In this document: one piece after another, positions 45,663 to 54,713 of the stretch
Layout of the letters: each line of letters opens with the position of its first letter
How positions within the stretch are numbered: position 1 is the stretch's first letter
NCBI RefSeq assembly: GCF_003386865.1
Contig: NZ_QTUA01000001.1
Span: forward strand, 1,860,001 to 1,924,000
Source of the DNA: Calidifontibacter indicus
Lineage (GTDB): Bacteria; Actinomycetota; Actinomycetes; Actinomycetales; Dermatophilaceae
Reading direction: 5' to 3'
Length of the DNA stretch: 64,000 nucleotides
Made by a program: the position numbers and the translations under genes
The notes under the pieces: generated by a model
The model's database searches: none
The model's input: the letters and a program-made list of their open reading frames with translations, nothing else
What the model was told of the DNA's origin: nothing

Positions 45663-46505
45663 TCAGACCTCGATCGGCCGCTCGGGGTCGGTGATCCAGT
45701 GCGACCACGACCCGACGTAGACACCCGTGCGCGGGTTGATGCCGCTCGCCTCGAGCGCCAACGCCAGGTGTGACGCCTGCACTCCGGAACCGCAGTACAC
45801 ACCGACCTCGGTGTCGGGCTGCACACCGGCCGCGGTGAACCGCAGCGCCAGGTCGTCGGGCGGCAGGAACTTGCCCGACTCGTCGACATTGGTCAGTGCG
45901 GGCATCGAGACCGCGCCCGGAATGTGCCCGGCGACCGGGTCGATCGTCTCGTTCTCGCCGCGGAACCTGTCGGCCGGACGCGCGTCGAGCAGCACCGACC
46001 GGTAGGCGAGGTCGGCCGCGTGGTCGGCCTCCAGCAAGGTCGTGCACCCCGGGGTGGCCACGAAGTCGCCTTCGGGCTCCGGCGTGACCTGCGCCGTGAC
46101 CGGGTAGCCGGCGGCCACCCAGGCGTCGATGCCGCCGTCGAGCACGTGCACGTCGGTGTGGCCGAAGTGCTTCAGCAACCACCAAGCCCGGCTCGCAGCA
46201 AGCGAATTCGCCTGGTCGTAGATCACCACCGGACGGTCGTCGGTCACGCCGGCGGCGCGCATCGCGCGCTCGAACGGCTCCGGGTCGGGCATCGGGTGCC
46301 GACCTCCCGCACCGGGGGTGCCGGTCAGCACCTCCTCGAACTCCACCCACTGCGCACCGGGCAGGTGCGCCCGGTCGTACTCCGCACGCTGCGACGGCGC
46401 GTTCAACTGCCAGCGGACGTCGAGCAACAGCGGGTTGCGTTCACCCTCGTCGAGCACCTGCTTCAGGCGCTCGGCACTCACCAACGGACGGCTTCGGCGG
46501 CTCAT
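45663..46505 (-). CDS. thiosulfate/3-mercaptopyruvate sulfurtransferase (tandem rhodanese)
   Basis: A 280-residue protein with two rhodanese domains. The first (residues 5-140) is inactive and ends in VHVLDGGIDAWVAAGYPV. The second carries the catalytic Cys238 in VYCGSGVQASHLALAL. DARPADRFRGENE and GHIPGAVSMP are typical CDC25/rhodanese boxes. Loop residues GSGVQA favour a mercaptopyruvate-type enzyme, but thiosulfate as donor is possible. It is convergent with dusB (21 bp) and divergent from the DUF2277 gene. Confidence 0.9.
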   Translation of the reverse strand: MSRRSRPLVSAERLKQVLDEGERNPLLLDVRWQLNAPSQRAEYDRAHLPGAQWVEFEEVLTGTPGAGGRHPMPDPEPFERAMRAAGVTDDRPVVIYDQANSLAASRAWWLLKHFGHTDVHVLDGGIDAWVAAGYPVTAQVTPEPEGDFVATPGCTTLLEADHAADLAYRSVLLDARPADRFRGENETIDPVAGHIPGAVSMPALTNVDESGKFLPPDDLALRFTAAGVQPDTEVGVYCGSGVQASHLALALEASGINPRTGVYVGSWSHWITDPERPIEV

Positions 46506-46573
46506 GGCGCAAGCGTAGGACGCGAAGGTGCGCGGAGGGGACGCATCCAGGGGTGGTATGACACGCTGGACAC

Positions 46574-46849
46574 ATGTGCCGCAACATCCGTCCGCTGAAC
46601 AACTTCGAGCCGCCGGCCACCGACGACGAGGTGCACGCCGCAGCGCTGCAGTACGTGCGCAAGATTGCCGGCACGACCAAGCCGTCGGCCGCCAACCAGG
46701 AGGCGTTCGACGCCGCCGTCGACGAGATCGCTCACATCAGCCGCCACCTGATCGATGCGCTCGTGACCACCGCGCCGCCCAAGAACCGCGAGGCCGAGGC
46801 GGCCAAGGCGCGCGCCCGCGCGCAGGTCAGGTACGGCGCGAGCGCGTGA
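46574..46849 (+). CDS. DUF2277 family protein
   Basis: A 91-residue protein starting MCRNIRPLNNFEPPATDDEV, the diagnostic head of DUF2277. The rest is helical (AALQYVRKIAGTTKPSAANQ). Function unknown. An Arg/Ala-rich tail (RARAQVRYGASA) is typical. First gene of a tightly overlapping series running to dgt. Confidence 0.9.
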   Translation: MCRNIRPLNNFEPPATDDEVHAAALQYVRKIAGTTKPSAANQEAFDAAVDEIAHISRHLIDALVTTAPPKNREAEAAKARARAQVRYGASA

Positions 46850-47274
46850 ACGCCCCCGACGAGGGCGCGCCGCAGGTCGAGCCACTCGACACCCAGGCCC
46901 GCATCGTGCTGCGCGGCTGGCTCGGCGATGCTGCGCGGCTCGGCATCGACCCCGAACTCCTGGAGACGCTGCAGGACGCCTACGAGAAGTACCTCGACCA
47001 GGTGCTGGCGACCGAGCCCGATCAACGCGAGGATCCGACCCCGACGCTCACCGCCATCGGCATGGCGTTGGGGGAGCACCTTCGCCGCAACAGCGACGCC
47101 GACTGGCGCATCGTGACCGACGACCAGGGTCGTGACCTCGCGCTGGCCAGCCCCGACGAGTCCTCGATCCTGTTTCCGGTCGACCCCGTCGCAGGTCACT
47201 GGGCGGTGCAGCAGCGGGAGTGGGTCTCCGGGTTCGTGGCGGCCGCGCTCGACTCGTTCGGCGAGCCGCAGTGA
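46846..47274 (+). CDS. DUF3806-like protein
   Basis: A 142-residue protein. It has a helical first half (QARIVLRGWLGDAARLG, then LLETLQDAYEKYLD), followed by TAIGMALGEHLRRN, DWRIVTDDQGRDLALAS and LFPVDPVAGHWA, in the style of DUF3806. Function unknown. The GTG overlaps the DUF2277 stop (GTGA), so it is translationally coupled. The next gene starts 7 nt after its stop. Confidence 0.7.
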   Translation: MNAPDEGAPQVEPLDTQARIVLRGWLGDAARLGIDPELLETLQDAYEKYLDQVLATEPDQREDPTPTLTAIGMALGEHLRRNSDADWRIVTDDQGRDLALASPDESSILFPVDPVAGHWAVQQREWVSGFVAAALDSFGEPQ

Positions 47275-47281
47275 GCGACCG

Positions 47282-47797
47282 ATGAGCCTCAGCCTCATGG
47301 CGGATCCCTTTGTCCGCGAACACGATCCGGCGCTCATCGCCCGCAAGAACCGCGCGAACGCGATCAACGGATCGACCGCCTTCGGGCTCCTCGTCGCGCG
47401 CATCGGCGGCTGCCGGGTGAGCAAGGGGCCGCGGGGCATGTGGCTCGCCGACGGTTACCGGTTCGGTTTTCCCGACGCCGGAGCGTTCACGGTCGGCAGC
47501 GTCGCGATCACCAAGCACCAGTGGCCCGACATCCTCGCCCAGCGCGAATGGTTGTTCCGGCACGAGGAATGGCATTCGTTCCAGTACCAACGGCTCGGCG
47601 GACTACCGTTCATCCCCGCCTACCTGTTGGCGTGTGCGTGGTCGAAGGTGCTCACCGGCGACGTCTGGTCGCGCAACGTCTTCGAACGCGGCGCCGGCCT
47701 GGCGATCGGTGGCTACACCGAGCACGCGATGCGACTGCCGTTCCGGGCGCTCGCCGCCGGTGGTCGGTTCGCACGACGCCCCGAAGGCGGACGGTGA
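47282..47797 (+). CDS. uncharacterised protein with HEEWH motif
   Basis: A 171-residue protein. H94-E95-E-W-H98 in LFRHEEWHSFQYQRLG is an HExxH zinc-protease-type motif placed directly before a moderately hydrophobic segment (LPFIPAYLLACAWS). The first part has ALIARKNRANAINGSTAF and GGCRVSKGPRGMWLADGYRF. The third ligand of a protease is not obvious, so activity is uncertain. It is between the DUF3806-like gene and dgt, overlapping dgt by 4 nt. Confidence 0.65.
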   Translation: MSLSLMADPFVREHDPALIARKNRANAINGSTAFGLLVARIGGCRVSKGPRGMWLADGYRFGFPDAGAFTVGSVAITKHQWPDILAQREWLFRHEEWHSFQYQRLGGLPFIPAYLLACAWSKVLTGDVWSRNVFERGAGLAIGGYTEHAMRLPFRALAAGGRFARRPEGGR

Positions 47798-49032
47798 ACG
47801 CGTACGGCGACCGCGACCGGGAACGATTCGTCGGCGAGGATCCCGCTCAGAAGAGCGCCGATCGCGACGACTTCGCCCGCGACCGTGCGCGCGTGCTCCA
47901 CTCGGCGGCGCTGCGCCGATTGTCGGCCAAGACCCAAGTGCTGCAACCCGATTCCGACGATTTCATCCGCAACCGGTTGACGCATTCGTTGGAGGTCGCG
48001 CAGATCGGTCGGGAGATCGCTGCGGCGCTCGGCTGCAACGCGGACGTAGTCGACACCGCCTGCCTCGCACACGATCTCGGGCACCCGCCGTACGGCCACA
48101 ACGGGGAGAAGGCGCTGGACGCGGTCGCGCATGCGATCGGTGGCTTCGAGGGGAACGCGCAGACCTTCCGGCTGCTGACCCGGATCGAGGCGAAGCGGTC
48201 GACCGCCGACGGACGCCCCGTCGGCCTCAACCTGACCCGTGCCAGCCTCGACGCAGCGTCGAAGTATCCCTGGGGCCGAGGCGGTGGCCCCGAGCGGACG
48301 CCGAAGTTCGGTTGTTACGCCGACGACCGCGAGATCTTCGACTGGGTGCGCGCCGACGCGCCGCTCGGCGACCGCCGCGCGCGGTGCCTGGAAGCGCAGG
48401 TGATGGACTGGGCGGATGATGTCGCATACTCCGTCCACGACGTGGAGGACGGGGTCACCGCCGGGCTCATCGACCTGAGGGTGCTGCACGATCCGGGTGA
48501 GTTGGAGGACTTGGCGGAACTGGCCCGGGCGCTGTACGCCCCACGACTGCCGCTGGACCGATTGCGCAGATCCGCGGTCGCACTGCGGGAGAGCAAGGCC
48601 TTCCCGACCGGTGCCGCCACCGGGCGGGCGGCCGCTGCCGCGCTGAAGGACATGACCAGCCGGCTCATCGGGTGGTTCGTGCGGGAGGCGGTACGCGCGA
48701 CCCGTGAGCGCTACGGCGACGGACAGTTGCTGCGTTATGACGCGAACTTGGTGGTGCCCGACGCGGTGCTCGCGGAGAACGCCCTGCTGAAGGCGACCGC
48801 CGCGCGCTACGTGATGTTCACCGCGGAACGCAACGAGTTGATGAGCGAGCAGCGGGAGGAGTTGACCGCTCTGGTCGGGCTCTTCGGCCGCCGTCCCGAG
48901 TTGCTCGACCCGATCTTCGCGCAGGACCACGCGAGCGCCGGTGACGACGGCGCGCGGTTGCGGGTGGTGGTGGACCAGGTGGCCTCGCTCACCGACGTCC
49001 GTGCCCGACAACTGGTGCGGACCCACCTCTGA
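47794..49032 (+). CDS. dgt: deoxyguanosinetriphosphate triphosphohydrolase-like protein
   Basis: A 412-residue HD-domain enzyme that splits dNTPs into nucleoside and triphosphate and so controls dNTP pools. The metal site is H-x-HD-D: RLTHSLEVAQIG, CLAHDLGHPPYGHNGE and the later MDWADDVAYSVHDVEDG. FEGNAQTFRLLTR is the family motif. GTG start overlaps the previous stop. In many actinobacteria dgt lies next to dnaG; here two glycosyltransferase genes separate them. Confidence 0.93.
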   Translation: MNAYGDRDRERFVGEDPAQKSADRDDFARDRARVLHSAALRRLSAKTQVLQPDSDDFIRNRLTHSLEVAQIGREIAAALGCNADVVDTACLAHDLGHPPYGHNGEKALDAVAHAIGGFEGNAQTFRLLTRIEAKRSTADGRPVGLNLTRASLDAASKYPWGRGGGPERTPKFGCYADDREIFDWVRADAPLGDRRARCLEAQVMDWADDVAYSVHDVEDGVTAGLIDLRVLHDPGELEDLAELARALYAPRLPLDRLRRSAVALRESKAFPTGAATGRAAAAALKDMTSRLIGWFVREAVRATRERYGDGQLLRYDANLVVPDAVLAENALLKATAARYVMFTAERNELMSEQREELTALVGLFGRRPELLDPIFAQDHASAGDDGARLRVVVDQVASLTDVRARQLVRTHL

Positions 49033-49058
49033 CCCCGGGCGGACCGTCGGCGCCCGCT

Positions 49059-49161
49059 CAACCTTGGACAAACAGGCTCGCTCCGTCGCAGCTTCGTTCT
49101 ACGCTTCCGGCTATGTCCCCTGCGTCCCTGCACAATGCCGCTCCTCCAACTTTGGACAAAC
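49059..49161. repeat. direct repeat around the start of the GT4 gene
   Basis: CAACYTTGGACAAAC occurs at 49059-49073 and again at 49147-49161, 14 of 15 bases identical and 88 bp apart. The first is before the annotated start; the second falls in its first codons. TTGGAC could also be a -35 box. Confidence 0.5.
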
Positions 49162-51350
49162 GAACGCGGAGTGCGCAGCCTCGGGCGGATGCCACGCGAC
49201 AAGTCCTGGACTCGGTACGTACGGCCTCCACCGTGTTGGGGGCCATGCACCACGGCCCTGCCCTCGACCGTGCGGCCAGCACCGATGCCGCACGCGGCGC
49301 CGCTGCGGAGGCCGAGGTGATCGCACTGCTGGAGAGTGCCATTGCCGACCCCTGCGACCAGCTGACGGGCGCGATCGCCACGCTCGCCCTCGGCTCGGTG
49401 GCCACCAGGGCCGGCGGGCGCTTGCTGGCCGGGCTGCTGCAGGACCCGCCCGCCGGCGGTCCGGACCACGTCATCCGCGCCCTCGGCCGCGGTCCCTTCG
49501 TCAAGGTCGCGGTGGACCGGCTGACCGGGTTGGTGGCAGCCGGAGGCTTCGCCGGGATGCTCGCACAGCGCACGCTGCAGCGCTGGTCGAGGCAGCGTCC
49601 GGCAGCTGTGAGGTCGGCGCTCGAGCTCGCCCTGGGTCGGCACGACGATCCGGCCGCCCGGGCGGTGTTGGTCGAGACCCTCGGCCTGGTGCCGGGTGCT
49701 GGCACAAGCCGGGTCCTGCGCCGCGTCGCCGCGGACCAGTCACAGGATCCCGGGGTGCGGGCGGCGGCGGTTGCCGCCCTCGGCGACCGCGGTTCGGTCG
49801 ACGGTGACTCCGCCACACGACGGATGCTCGTCGCAATGGCCGAGGGGGCCGAACCGCTGGCGTCGGTGGCCCGGCTCGCCCTCGACGACCTCGAGCTCGT
49901 CCCGGCCGTCGCCGCTGATCCGGGCGGGGGCCTGACGGTCGCCCAACTCTTCCTGCACGCCGACATCGACGGCGACCTGACGAACGCCGGGCGGGGCGAC
50001 ACGGGCGGTATCGCCACCCTGCTCGTCCAACTCGGGGACGCCCTGCTGCAAGGGCCGGGGGTGCGGCGGGTGTTGACGATCTCCCGCGGTCGGGCGAGCG
50101 AGGGGGTCGGTGACCTGAGCCGCCTGGGGGAGCCGGGTCACCACTACCTGTCGGTTCCGCTCCGGGGCCCGAATGTGCCTGCCGCACAGGCCTGGCCGCT
50201 ACGAGTCGAGGTGGCACGTGGATTGCGTCGCCTGTTGCGGGTGGCCGGTGGGGTCGACGTGATCCACCTCCGGATGGCCGATGTCGCCACCATGGTGGCG
50301 GCCGAGGCCGCTGCTGAGAGCGGCTTGCCCGTCGTCTTCACCCTGGCACCGGATCCCAACGCGCTGGTGGCCGTCCGGGACGCCGAGGGCACGCTCACAC
50401 GTGAGAACTTCGGCGCCGTCGACGCCGTCGAACACCTTCTCTTCCGCGAGCGTCTGCTCTCCGAGTTGCAGGCGGGGGCATCGCATCTGGTGCTCTTCCC
50501 CCGCCCCGACATCGCCGGCGACATGCGTGCCTTGATGAATCTGGACATCGAGGCGGAGGGCGACCGGGTGTCCGTGGTGCCCGAAGGACTGAGCCTGGCG
50601 AGCATCGATGCAGCGAGGGAGCCGGACGGCCCGGCGGCCGCCCGGGCGCTCGCCGACCTTGACCACCTGCTGGGCCAGTTGCCGCCCGAGCGTCGGGGCC
50701 TGCCGATCGCCGTCTCGGTGGGTCGGCTCAACGCCGTCAAGGGGATGGCCACGCTGGTGGAAGCCTGGGCCACGCGCCCCGAGTTGCGCGCGCGCTGCAA
50801 CCTGCTGATCGTCGGCGGCGATGTCACGACTCCGACGACCGACGAGCAACAACAGCTTTCCGCCATCGACGCCGTGCTGCCCATGGACGAGGCTGCCACG
50901 CACGGCCTGTTGCTGCCCGGTCACCGGCCCAACGCGACGGTCGCGACCTGGCTGCGCGCCGTCCGTGACGGCCGACCGGGTCTGGCCGCACCCAGCGGCG
51001 TGTACGTCTCGGCCAGCCTGAAGGAGGAGTTCGGGATCGCCATCCTCGAAGCGATGGCGACCGGCCTGGTCGTGGTGGCTCCGCGCAGTGGTGGACCGGC
51101 GACCTACGTGACCGACGGGGTGACCGGCGTCCTGACCGAGACGGGATCGCGCGACCGTCTCGGTGAGGCTGTGATCGGCGCGCTCGACCTGGCCGTCGCG
51201 CCGGGGGCCGCCGAGCGCGCCGCGGCCGCCCAGGCCACGGTCCGTGACCGGTTCGGCATCGCGACGATGGCCGCAGCCCTGACCGGCATCTATCGGCAGG
51301 TGGCCACGGACCGTACGGGCCAGGGGCGGGCGGCGGTGTTGGCATCATGA
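49113..51350 (+). CDS. GT4 glycosyltransferase with N-terminal HEAT-like repeats
   Basis: A 745-residue two-part protein. Residues about 60-270 are helical pairs like HEAT repeats (DQLTGAIATLALGSVATRAG, PAARAVLVETLGLV, PGVRAAAVAALGDRG). Residues about 275-735 are a GT-B glycosyltransferase: SVGRLNAVKGMATLVEAW and EEFGIAILEAMATGLVVVAP with the family 4 E-x7-E. Sugar donor and acceptor are unknown; retention of anomeric configuration is expected. No ribosome site precedes the ATG at 49113; an ATG at 49245 is possible. It overlaps the next glycosyltransferase gene by 4 nt. Confidence 0.85.
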   Translation: MSPASLHNAAPPTLDKRTRSAQPRADATRQVLDSVRTASTVLGAMHHGPALDRAASTDAARGAAAEAEVIALLESAIADPCDQLTGAIATLALGSVATRAGGRLLAGLLQDPPAGGPDHVIRALGRGPFVKVAVDRLTGLVAAGGFAGMLAQRTLQRWSRQRPAAVRSALELALGRHDDPAARAVLVETLGLVPGAGTSRVLRRVAADQSQDPGVRAAAVAALGDRGSVDGDSATRRMLVAMAEGAEPLASVARLALDDLELVPAVAADPGGGLTVAQLFLHADIDGDLTNAGRGDTGGIATLLVQLGDALLQGPGVRRVLTISRGRASEGVGDLSRLGEPGHHYLSVPLRGPNVPAAQAWPLRVEVARGLRRLLRVAGGVDVIHLRMADVATMVAAEAAAESGLPVVFTLAPDPNALVAVRDAEGTLTRENFGAVDAVEHLLFRERLLSELQAGASHLVLFPRPDIAGDMRALMNLDIEAEGDRVSVVPEGLSLASIDAAREPDGPAAARALADLDHLLGQLPPERRGLPIAVSVGRLNAVKGMATLVEAWATRPELRARCNLLIVGGDVTTPTTDEQQQLSAIDAVLPMDEAATHGLLLPGHRPNATVATWLRAVRDGRPGLAAPSGVYVSASLKEEFGIAILEAMATGLVVVAPRSGGPATYVTDGVTGVLTETGSRDRLGEAVIGALDLAVAPGAAERAAAAQATVRDRFGIATMAAALTGIYRQVATDRTGQGRAAVLAS

Positions 51351-52660
51351 CGCTGCTGGTGATCAGTCCCGATTACGCCTCGCACCTGTATCCGCTCGCA
51401 ACCCTGGCGACGGCGTGGCGTGATGCGGGCGAGCGCGTCGTCGTCGCGACCGGCCCGGCCACGGACGCCATCGTCACCGCCTTCGGCTTCGAACGGGTCG
51501 GCTTGCAGCTCGGGCGTGGCTCCAACCCGGGCATCATCCGCGCGGAGGCACAGCCAAGGGGCGAGGACGACGCGCTGCGCGGCTTCTTCGCGGCCACCCG
51601 GCGCGGAGCGCTGGCCACGCTTGAGTTCCAGGCGCGCGCTCGTGGCGCCGACCTGTTGTGGAACCCGGTGGGCGTCGCGCGTGCCGTGCAGGACGTGCTG
51701 GACCGGGTGCGTCCTGAGACGATCCTCGTCGACCATCTGGCCTTCGGTGCCCGGCTGGCGCTGACCGCGTCCGGAGCCCGGCACGCCGATGTGGTTCTGG
51801 GCCACCCGTCGGCGCTGGTAGTGGGCGATGAGGTCTATGGCTGCCCACCCGCCTTCCCGGCTGCGATCAGGCCGGATCCTGACGGCCTGGTCGCCCTGCG
51901 GCGGCTGTGCCACCGGGTCCGGGACAGCTTCACCGCCGAGTGGAACCAGGCGCTGCAGGTGCTCGACCCGGGGGCCCGGCTGAGTGACGACGCCTTCGCC
52001 GAGACCGGAGACGTGCTGCTGCTGAACTATCCCGCCGAGATCCACCCGGCAGCGCGGACGGCCCTGCTCCCGCCGCACGTCTTCCTCGGCTCGGCCGTGC
52101 GCACGGAGGCACCCGAGCAGGAGGTGGAACGGTGGCTCGCGGCGAGTACCCGTCCGGTGGTCTACGTGAGCCTGGGCAGCTTCCTGTCGGTCCGGTCGGA
52201 TGTGCTCACTCGCATTGTCGAGGCTCTGCGCCCCCTGCCGGTGCGTGTCGCCCTGGCCAGCGGATCGAGCGCTCCCGGCGAACTGGGCGAACTGCCCTCG
52301 GACTGGCTGGTGCGGCCGCAGCTGCCGCAGGTGCGGTTGCTCCAGCAGGCGGTTCTCGCCGTCTCCCACGGCGGGAACAACAGCGTGACGGAAGCCCTCA
52401 GCTCGGGCGTGCCGCTCGTCCTGTTGCCCCTGTCCACCGACCAGTTCGCCGGTGCTGCCGCGGTGGAAGAGGCGGGGTTCGGGGAGGCACTCGACCCCAA
52501 CTCGGCCACCTCGGGCCAGCTGCGTGCCGCGGCCAGAAGGCTCCTCGCCCTCGACGACGATGCGCGGACGCGGCTGCGGTCGCTGAGCGAAGCATTGCGT
52601 GACCGACCCGGCGCCGTGCGCGCCTTCGAGGCCATCGGGTCGCAGGTGACGGCCGGCTGA
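51347..52660 (+). CDS. GT1-type (UGT-like) glycosyltransferase
   Basis: A 437-residue GT-B enzyme resembling macrolide and flavonoid UDP-glycosyltransferases. The N-terminal domain starts LLVISPDYASHLYPLATLAT, the acceptor-domain fold with the catalytic-type His at residue 13. The C-terminal donor site has VYVSLGSFLSVRSDVL and SHGGNNSVTEALSSGVPLVL followed by STDQFAGAAAVEEAG. It is coupled to the GT4 gene (ATGA). A product glycosylated twice, or one lipid or small molecule, is possible. Confidence 0.88.
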   Translation: MTLLVISPDYASHLYPLATLATAWRDAGERVVVATGPATDAIVTAFGFERVGLQLGRGSNPGIIRAEAQPRGEDDALRGFFAATRRGALATLEFQARARGADLLWNPVGVARAVQDVLDRVRPETILVDHLAFGARLALTASGARHADVVLGHPSALVVGDEVYGCPPAFPAAIRPDPDGLVALRRLCHRVRDSFTAEWNQALQVLDPGARLSDDAFAETGDVLLLNYPAEIHPAARTALLPPHVFLGSAVRTEAPEQEVERWLAASTRPVVYVSLGSFLSVRSDVLTRIVEALRPLPVRVALASGSSAPGELGELPSDWLVRPQLPQVRLLQQAVLAVSHGGNNSVTEALSSGVPLVLLPLSTDQFAGAAAVEEAGFGEALDPNSATSGQLRAAARRLLALDDDARTRLRSLSEALRDRPGAVRAFEAIGSQVTAG

Positions 52661-52811
52661 GAACCACCGGCGGCGCGCGCGGTCCAGGCAGGCGTGGTCC
52701 GGCCGTCGGTCGGGGCGCGGCCGGTTCGGGACGGAGCTGTGGAGGGCGCCTCGGCGTCCCCACGCCGTCGACGTAGACTTCCGCTTTGCGAGGAGGACCG
52801 GAAGGAATGCG

Positions 52812-54698
52812 ATGGCGGGCCTGATCAAGGAGGACGACATCGCCCTCGTCAAGGAGCGGGCCTCCATCGAGGAGGTCGTCGGTGAGCACGTCACGCTGCG
52901 CCGCTCCGGCCCGGGTTCGCTCAAGGGACTGTGCCCGTTCCACGACGAGAAGACGCCGTCGTTCTACGTGCGTCCGGCCGTCGGCGCCTACAACTGCTTC
53001 GGCTGCGGCAAGGGCGGTGATGTCATCAGCTTCGTCATGGAGGTCGACCACCTCACGTTCGCCGAGACCGTCGAGCGTCTCGCCGCCAAATACCAGGTCG
53101 AGTTGCATTACGAGCAGGGCAGCGGCCCCCGTCCGGAGTCGATCGGGCGCCGCACCCGGCTCATCGAGGCACACCGCGTGGCCGACGAGTTCTACCAGCA
53201 GGCGCTCCTGGTGCGCGGCGACGCCCAGGCACGCGTGGCCCGCGACTTCATGCGGGCCCGCGACTTCAACGGCGCCGACTGCCGCCACTTCGGCGTCGGC
53301 TACTCGCCCCGAAGCGGCGAAGCGCTCACAAAACTGTTGCGCAGCAAGGGTTTCAGCGACGACGAGATCGTCACCGCAGGTCTTGCCGGACGCGGCCGCC
53401 GCGGGCTCTACGACCGGTTCCGCGGACGGCTGATGTGGCCGATCCGCGACATCACCGGCGACACGATCGGCTTCGGCGCACGGCGCATCTTCGACGACGA
53501 CCGCATCGAGGCGAAGTACCTCAACACCGCCGAGACACCGATCTACAAGAAGACGCACGTGCTCTACGGGCTCGACCTGGCCAAGAAGTCGATCTCGGCA
53601 GACCGCAAGGCGGTCATCGTCGAGGGATACACCGACGTCATGGCGTGTCATCTGGCCGGTGTGCCGCACGCGGTCGCCACCTGCGGCACCGCGTTCGGCA
53701 GCGACCACATCAAGTCGATCCGTCGGCTGATCCGTGACGAGCAGGGCCAAGCACCGGGACGCGTGGTGTTCACCTTCGACGGCGACGCCGCCGGGCAGAA
53801 GGCGGCGATGAAGGCGTTCGACATGGAGCAGCAGTGGGCCGCCCAGTCGTACGTCGCCGTCGCGCCCGACGGCATGGACCCCTGTGAGCTGCGCCTCGCC
53901 GAGGGTGCGCCCGGTGTCGAGAAGCTCATCGATTCGGCGATGCCGATGTTCGAGTTCGCGGTGCGCACCACCCTCGACCGGTTCGACCTGGCGTCGGTCG
54001 AGGGGCGGGTGCGGGGCATGCGCGCGGTGGCGCCGATCATCAAGGGCATTCGCGACACCGCGCTGCGCCCCGCCTACACCCGCGAGGTGGCCGGCTGGCT
54101 CGGTGTGCCGCTCGACCAGCTCGAACTCGAGGTTCACAAGGCCACCGCGGTGAAGGTCGACGACAGGCCCGCCCGCATCGAGGAACCCGAGCCCCAACCC
54201 GAACGCCCCGGCATCCCGACACCCGATCTGCGCGACCCGATCGTCGTCGCGGAGATGCAGCTGCTGTCGTGCATGTTGCAGTACCCGGCGGCCGTGCCGG
54301 GCCCGCAACTGATGCAGCTCACGGTTGACGACTTCGGTGCACTCGCACACAGCCGCATCTTCGAAGCGGTCATGCAGGTCGGCGACCCCGGATCGCGTTC
54401 GCTCAAGGCGTGGAGCGACGCGGTGCGCGACGCGGCGCCGGCCGAGATCGCCGGCTATGTCGCTCGGCTGAGCGTCACCGAACTGCCCACCCGCATCGAC
54501 CGCAACACCGGCCTGCCCGAGCCGCGGTTCGCCGCCTCGCTCATCGCACGGGTGCGCGACGCCTCGATGCGCCGCAGCATCGACGACGTCATGGCCCAGT
54601 TGCGTCAGCATTCGGGCGACGCCGAGATGGCCCGCCAACTGTCCGCACGCCTGCTGCAACTGCAGGCCGAGCACGCCCGCCTCGTCGCCGGCGACTGA
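52812..54698 (+). CDS. dnaG: DNA primase
   Basis: Makes RNA primers at the replication fork. The 628-residue protein has the zinc site C41-x2-H44 ... C62-x2-C65 (CPFHDEKTPS, NCFGCGKGG). The Toprim core follows: AVIVEGYTDVMA and VVFTFDGDAAGQKAA. A C-terminal helicase-binding part starts around residue 475 (VVAEMQLLSCML). The ATG at 52812 follows GAAGGAA. An upstream -10 TAGACT at 52775-52780 suggests its own promoter, independent of the glycosyltransferases. Confidence 0.96.
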   Translation: MAGLIKEDDIALVKERASIEEVVGEHVTLRRSGPGSLKGLCPFHDEKTPSFYVRPAVGAYNCFGCGKGGDVISFVMEVDHLTFAETVERLAAKYQVELHYEQGSGPRPESIGRRTRLIEAHRVADEFYQQALLVRGDAQARVARDFMRARDFNGADCRHFGVGYSPRSGEALTKLLRSKGFSDDEIVTAGLAGRGRRGLYDRFRGRLMWPIRDITGDTIGFGARRIFDDDRIEAKYLNTAETPIYKKTHVLYGLDLAKKSISADRKAVIVEGYTDVMACHLAGVPHAVATCGTAFGSDHIKSIRRLIRDEQGQAPGRVVFTFDGDAAGQKAAMKAFDMEQQWAAQSYVAVAPDGMDPCELRLAEGAPGVEKLIDSAMPMFEFAVRTTLDRFDLASVEGRVRGMRAVAPIIKGIRDTALRPAYTREVAGWLGVPLDQLELEVHKATAVKVDDRPARIEEPEPQPERPGIPTPDLRDPIVVAEMQLLSCMLQYPAAVPGPQLMQLTVDDFGALAHSRIFEAVMQVGDPGSRSLKAWSDAVRDAAPAEIAGYVARLSVTELPTRIDRNTGLPEPRFAASLIARVRDASMRRSIDDVMAQLRQHSGDAEMARQLSARLLQLQAEHARLVAGD

Positions 54699-54713
54699 AC
54701 ACCTGGAGAAGTG

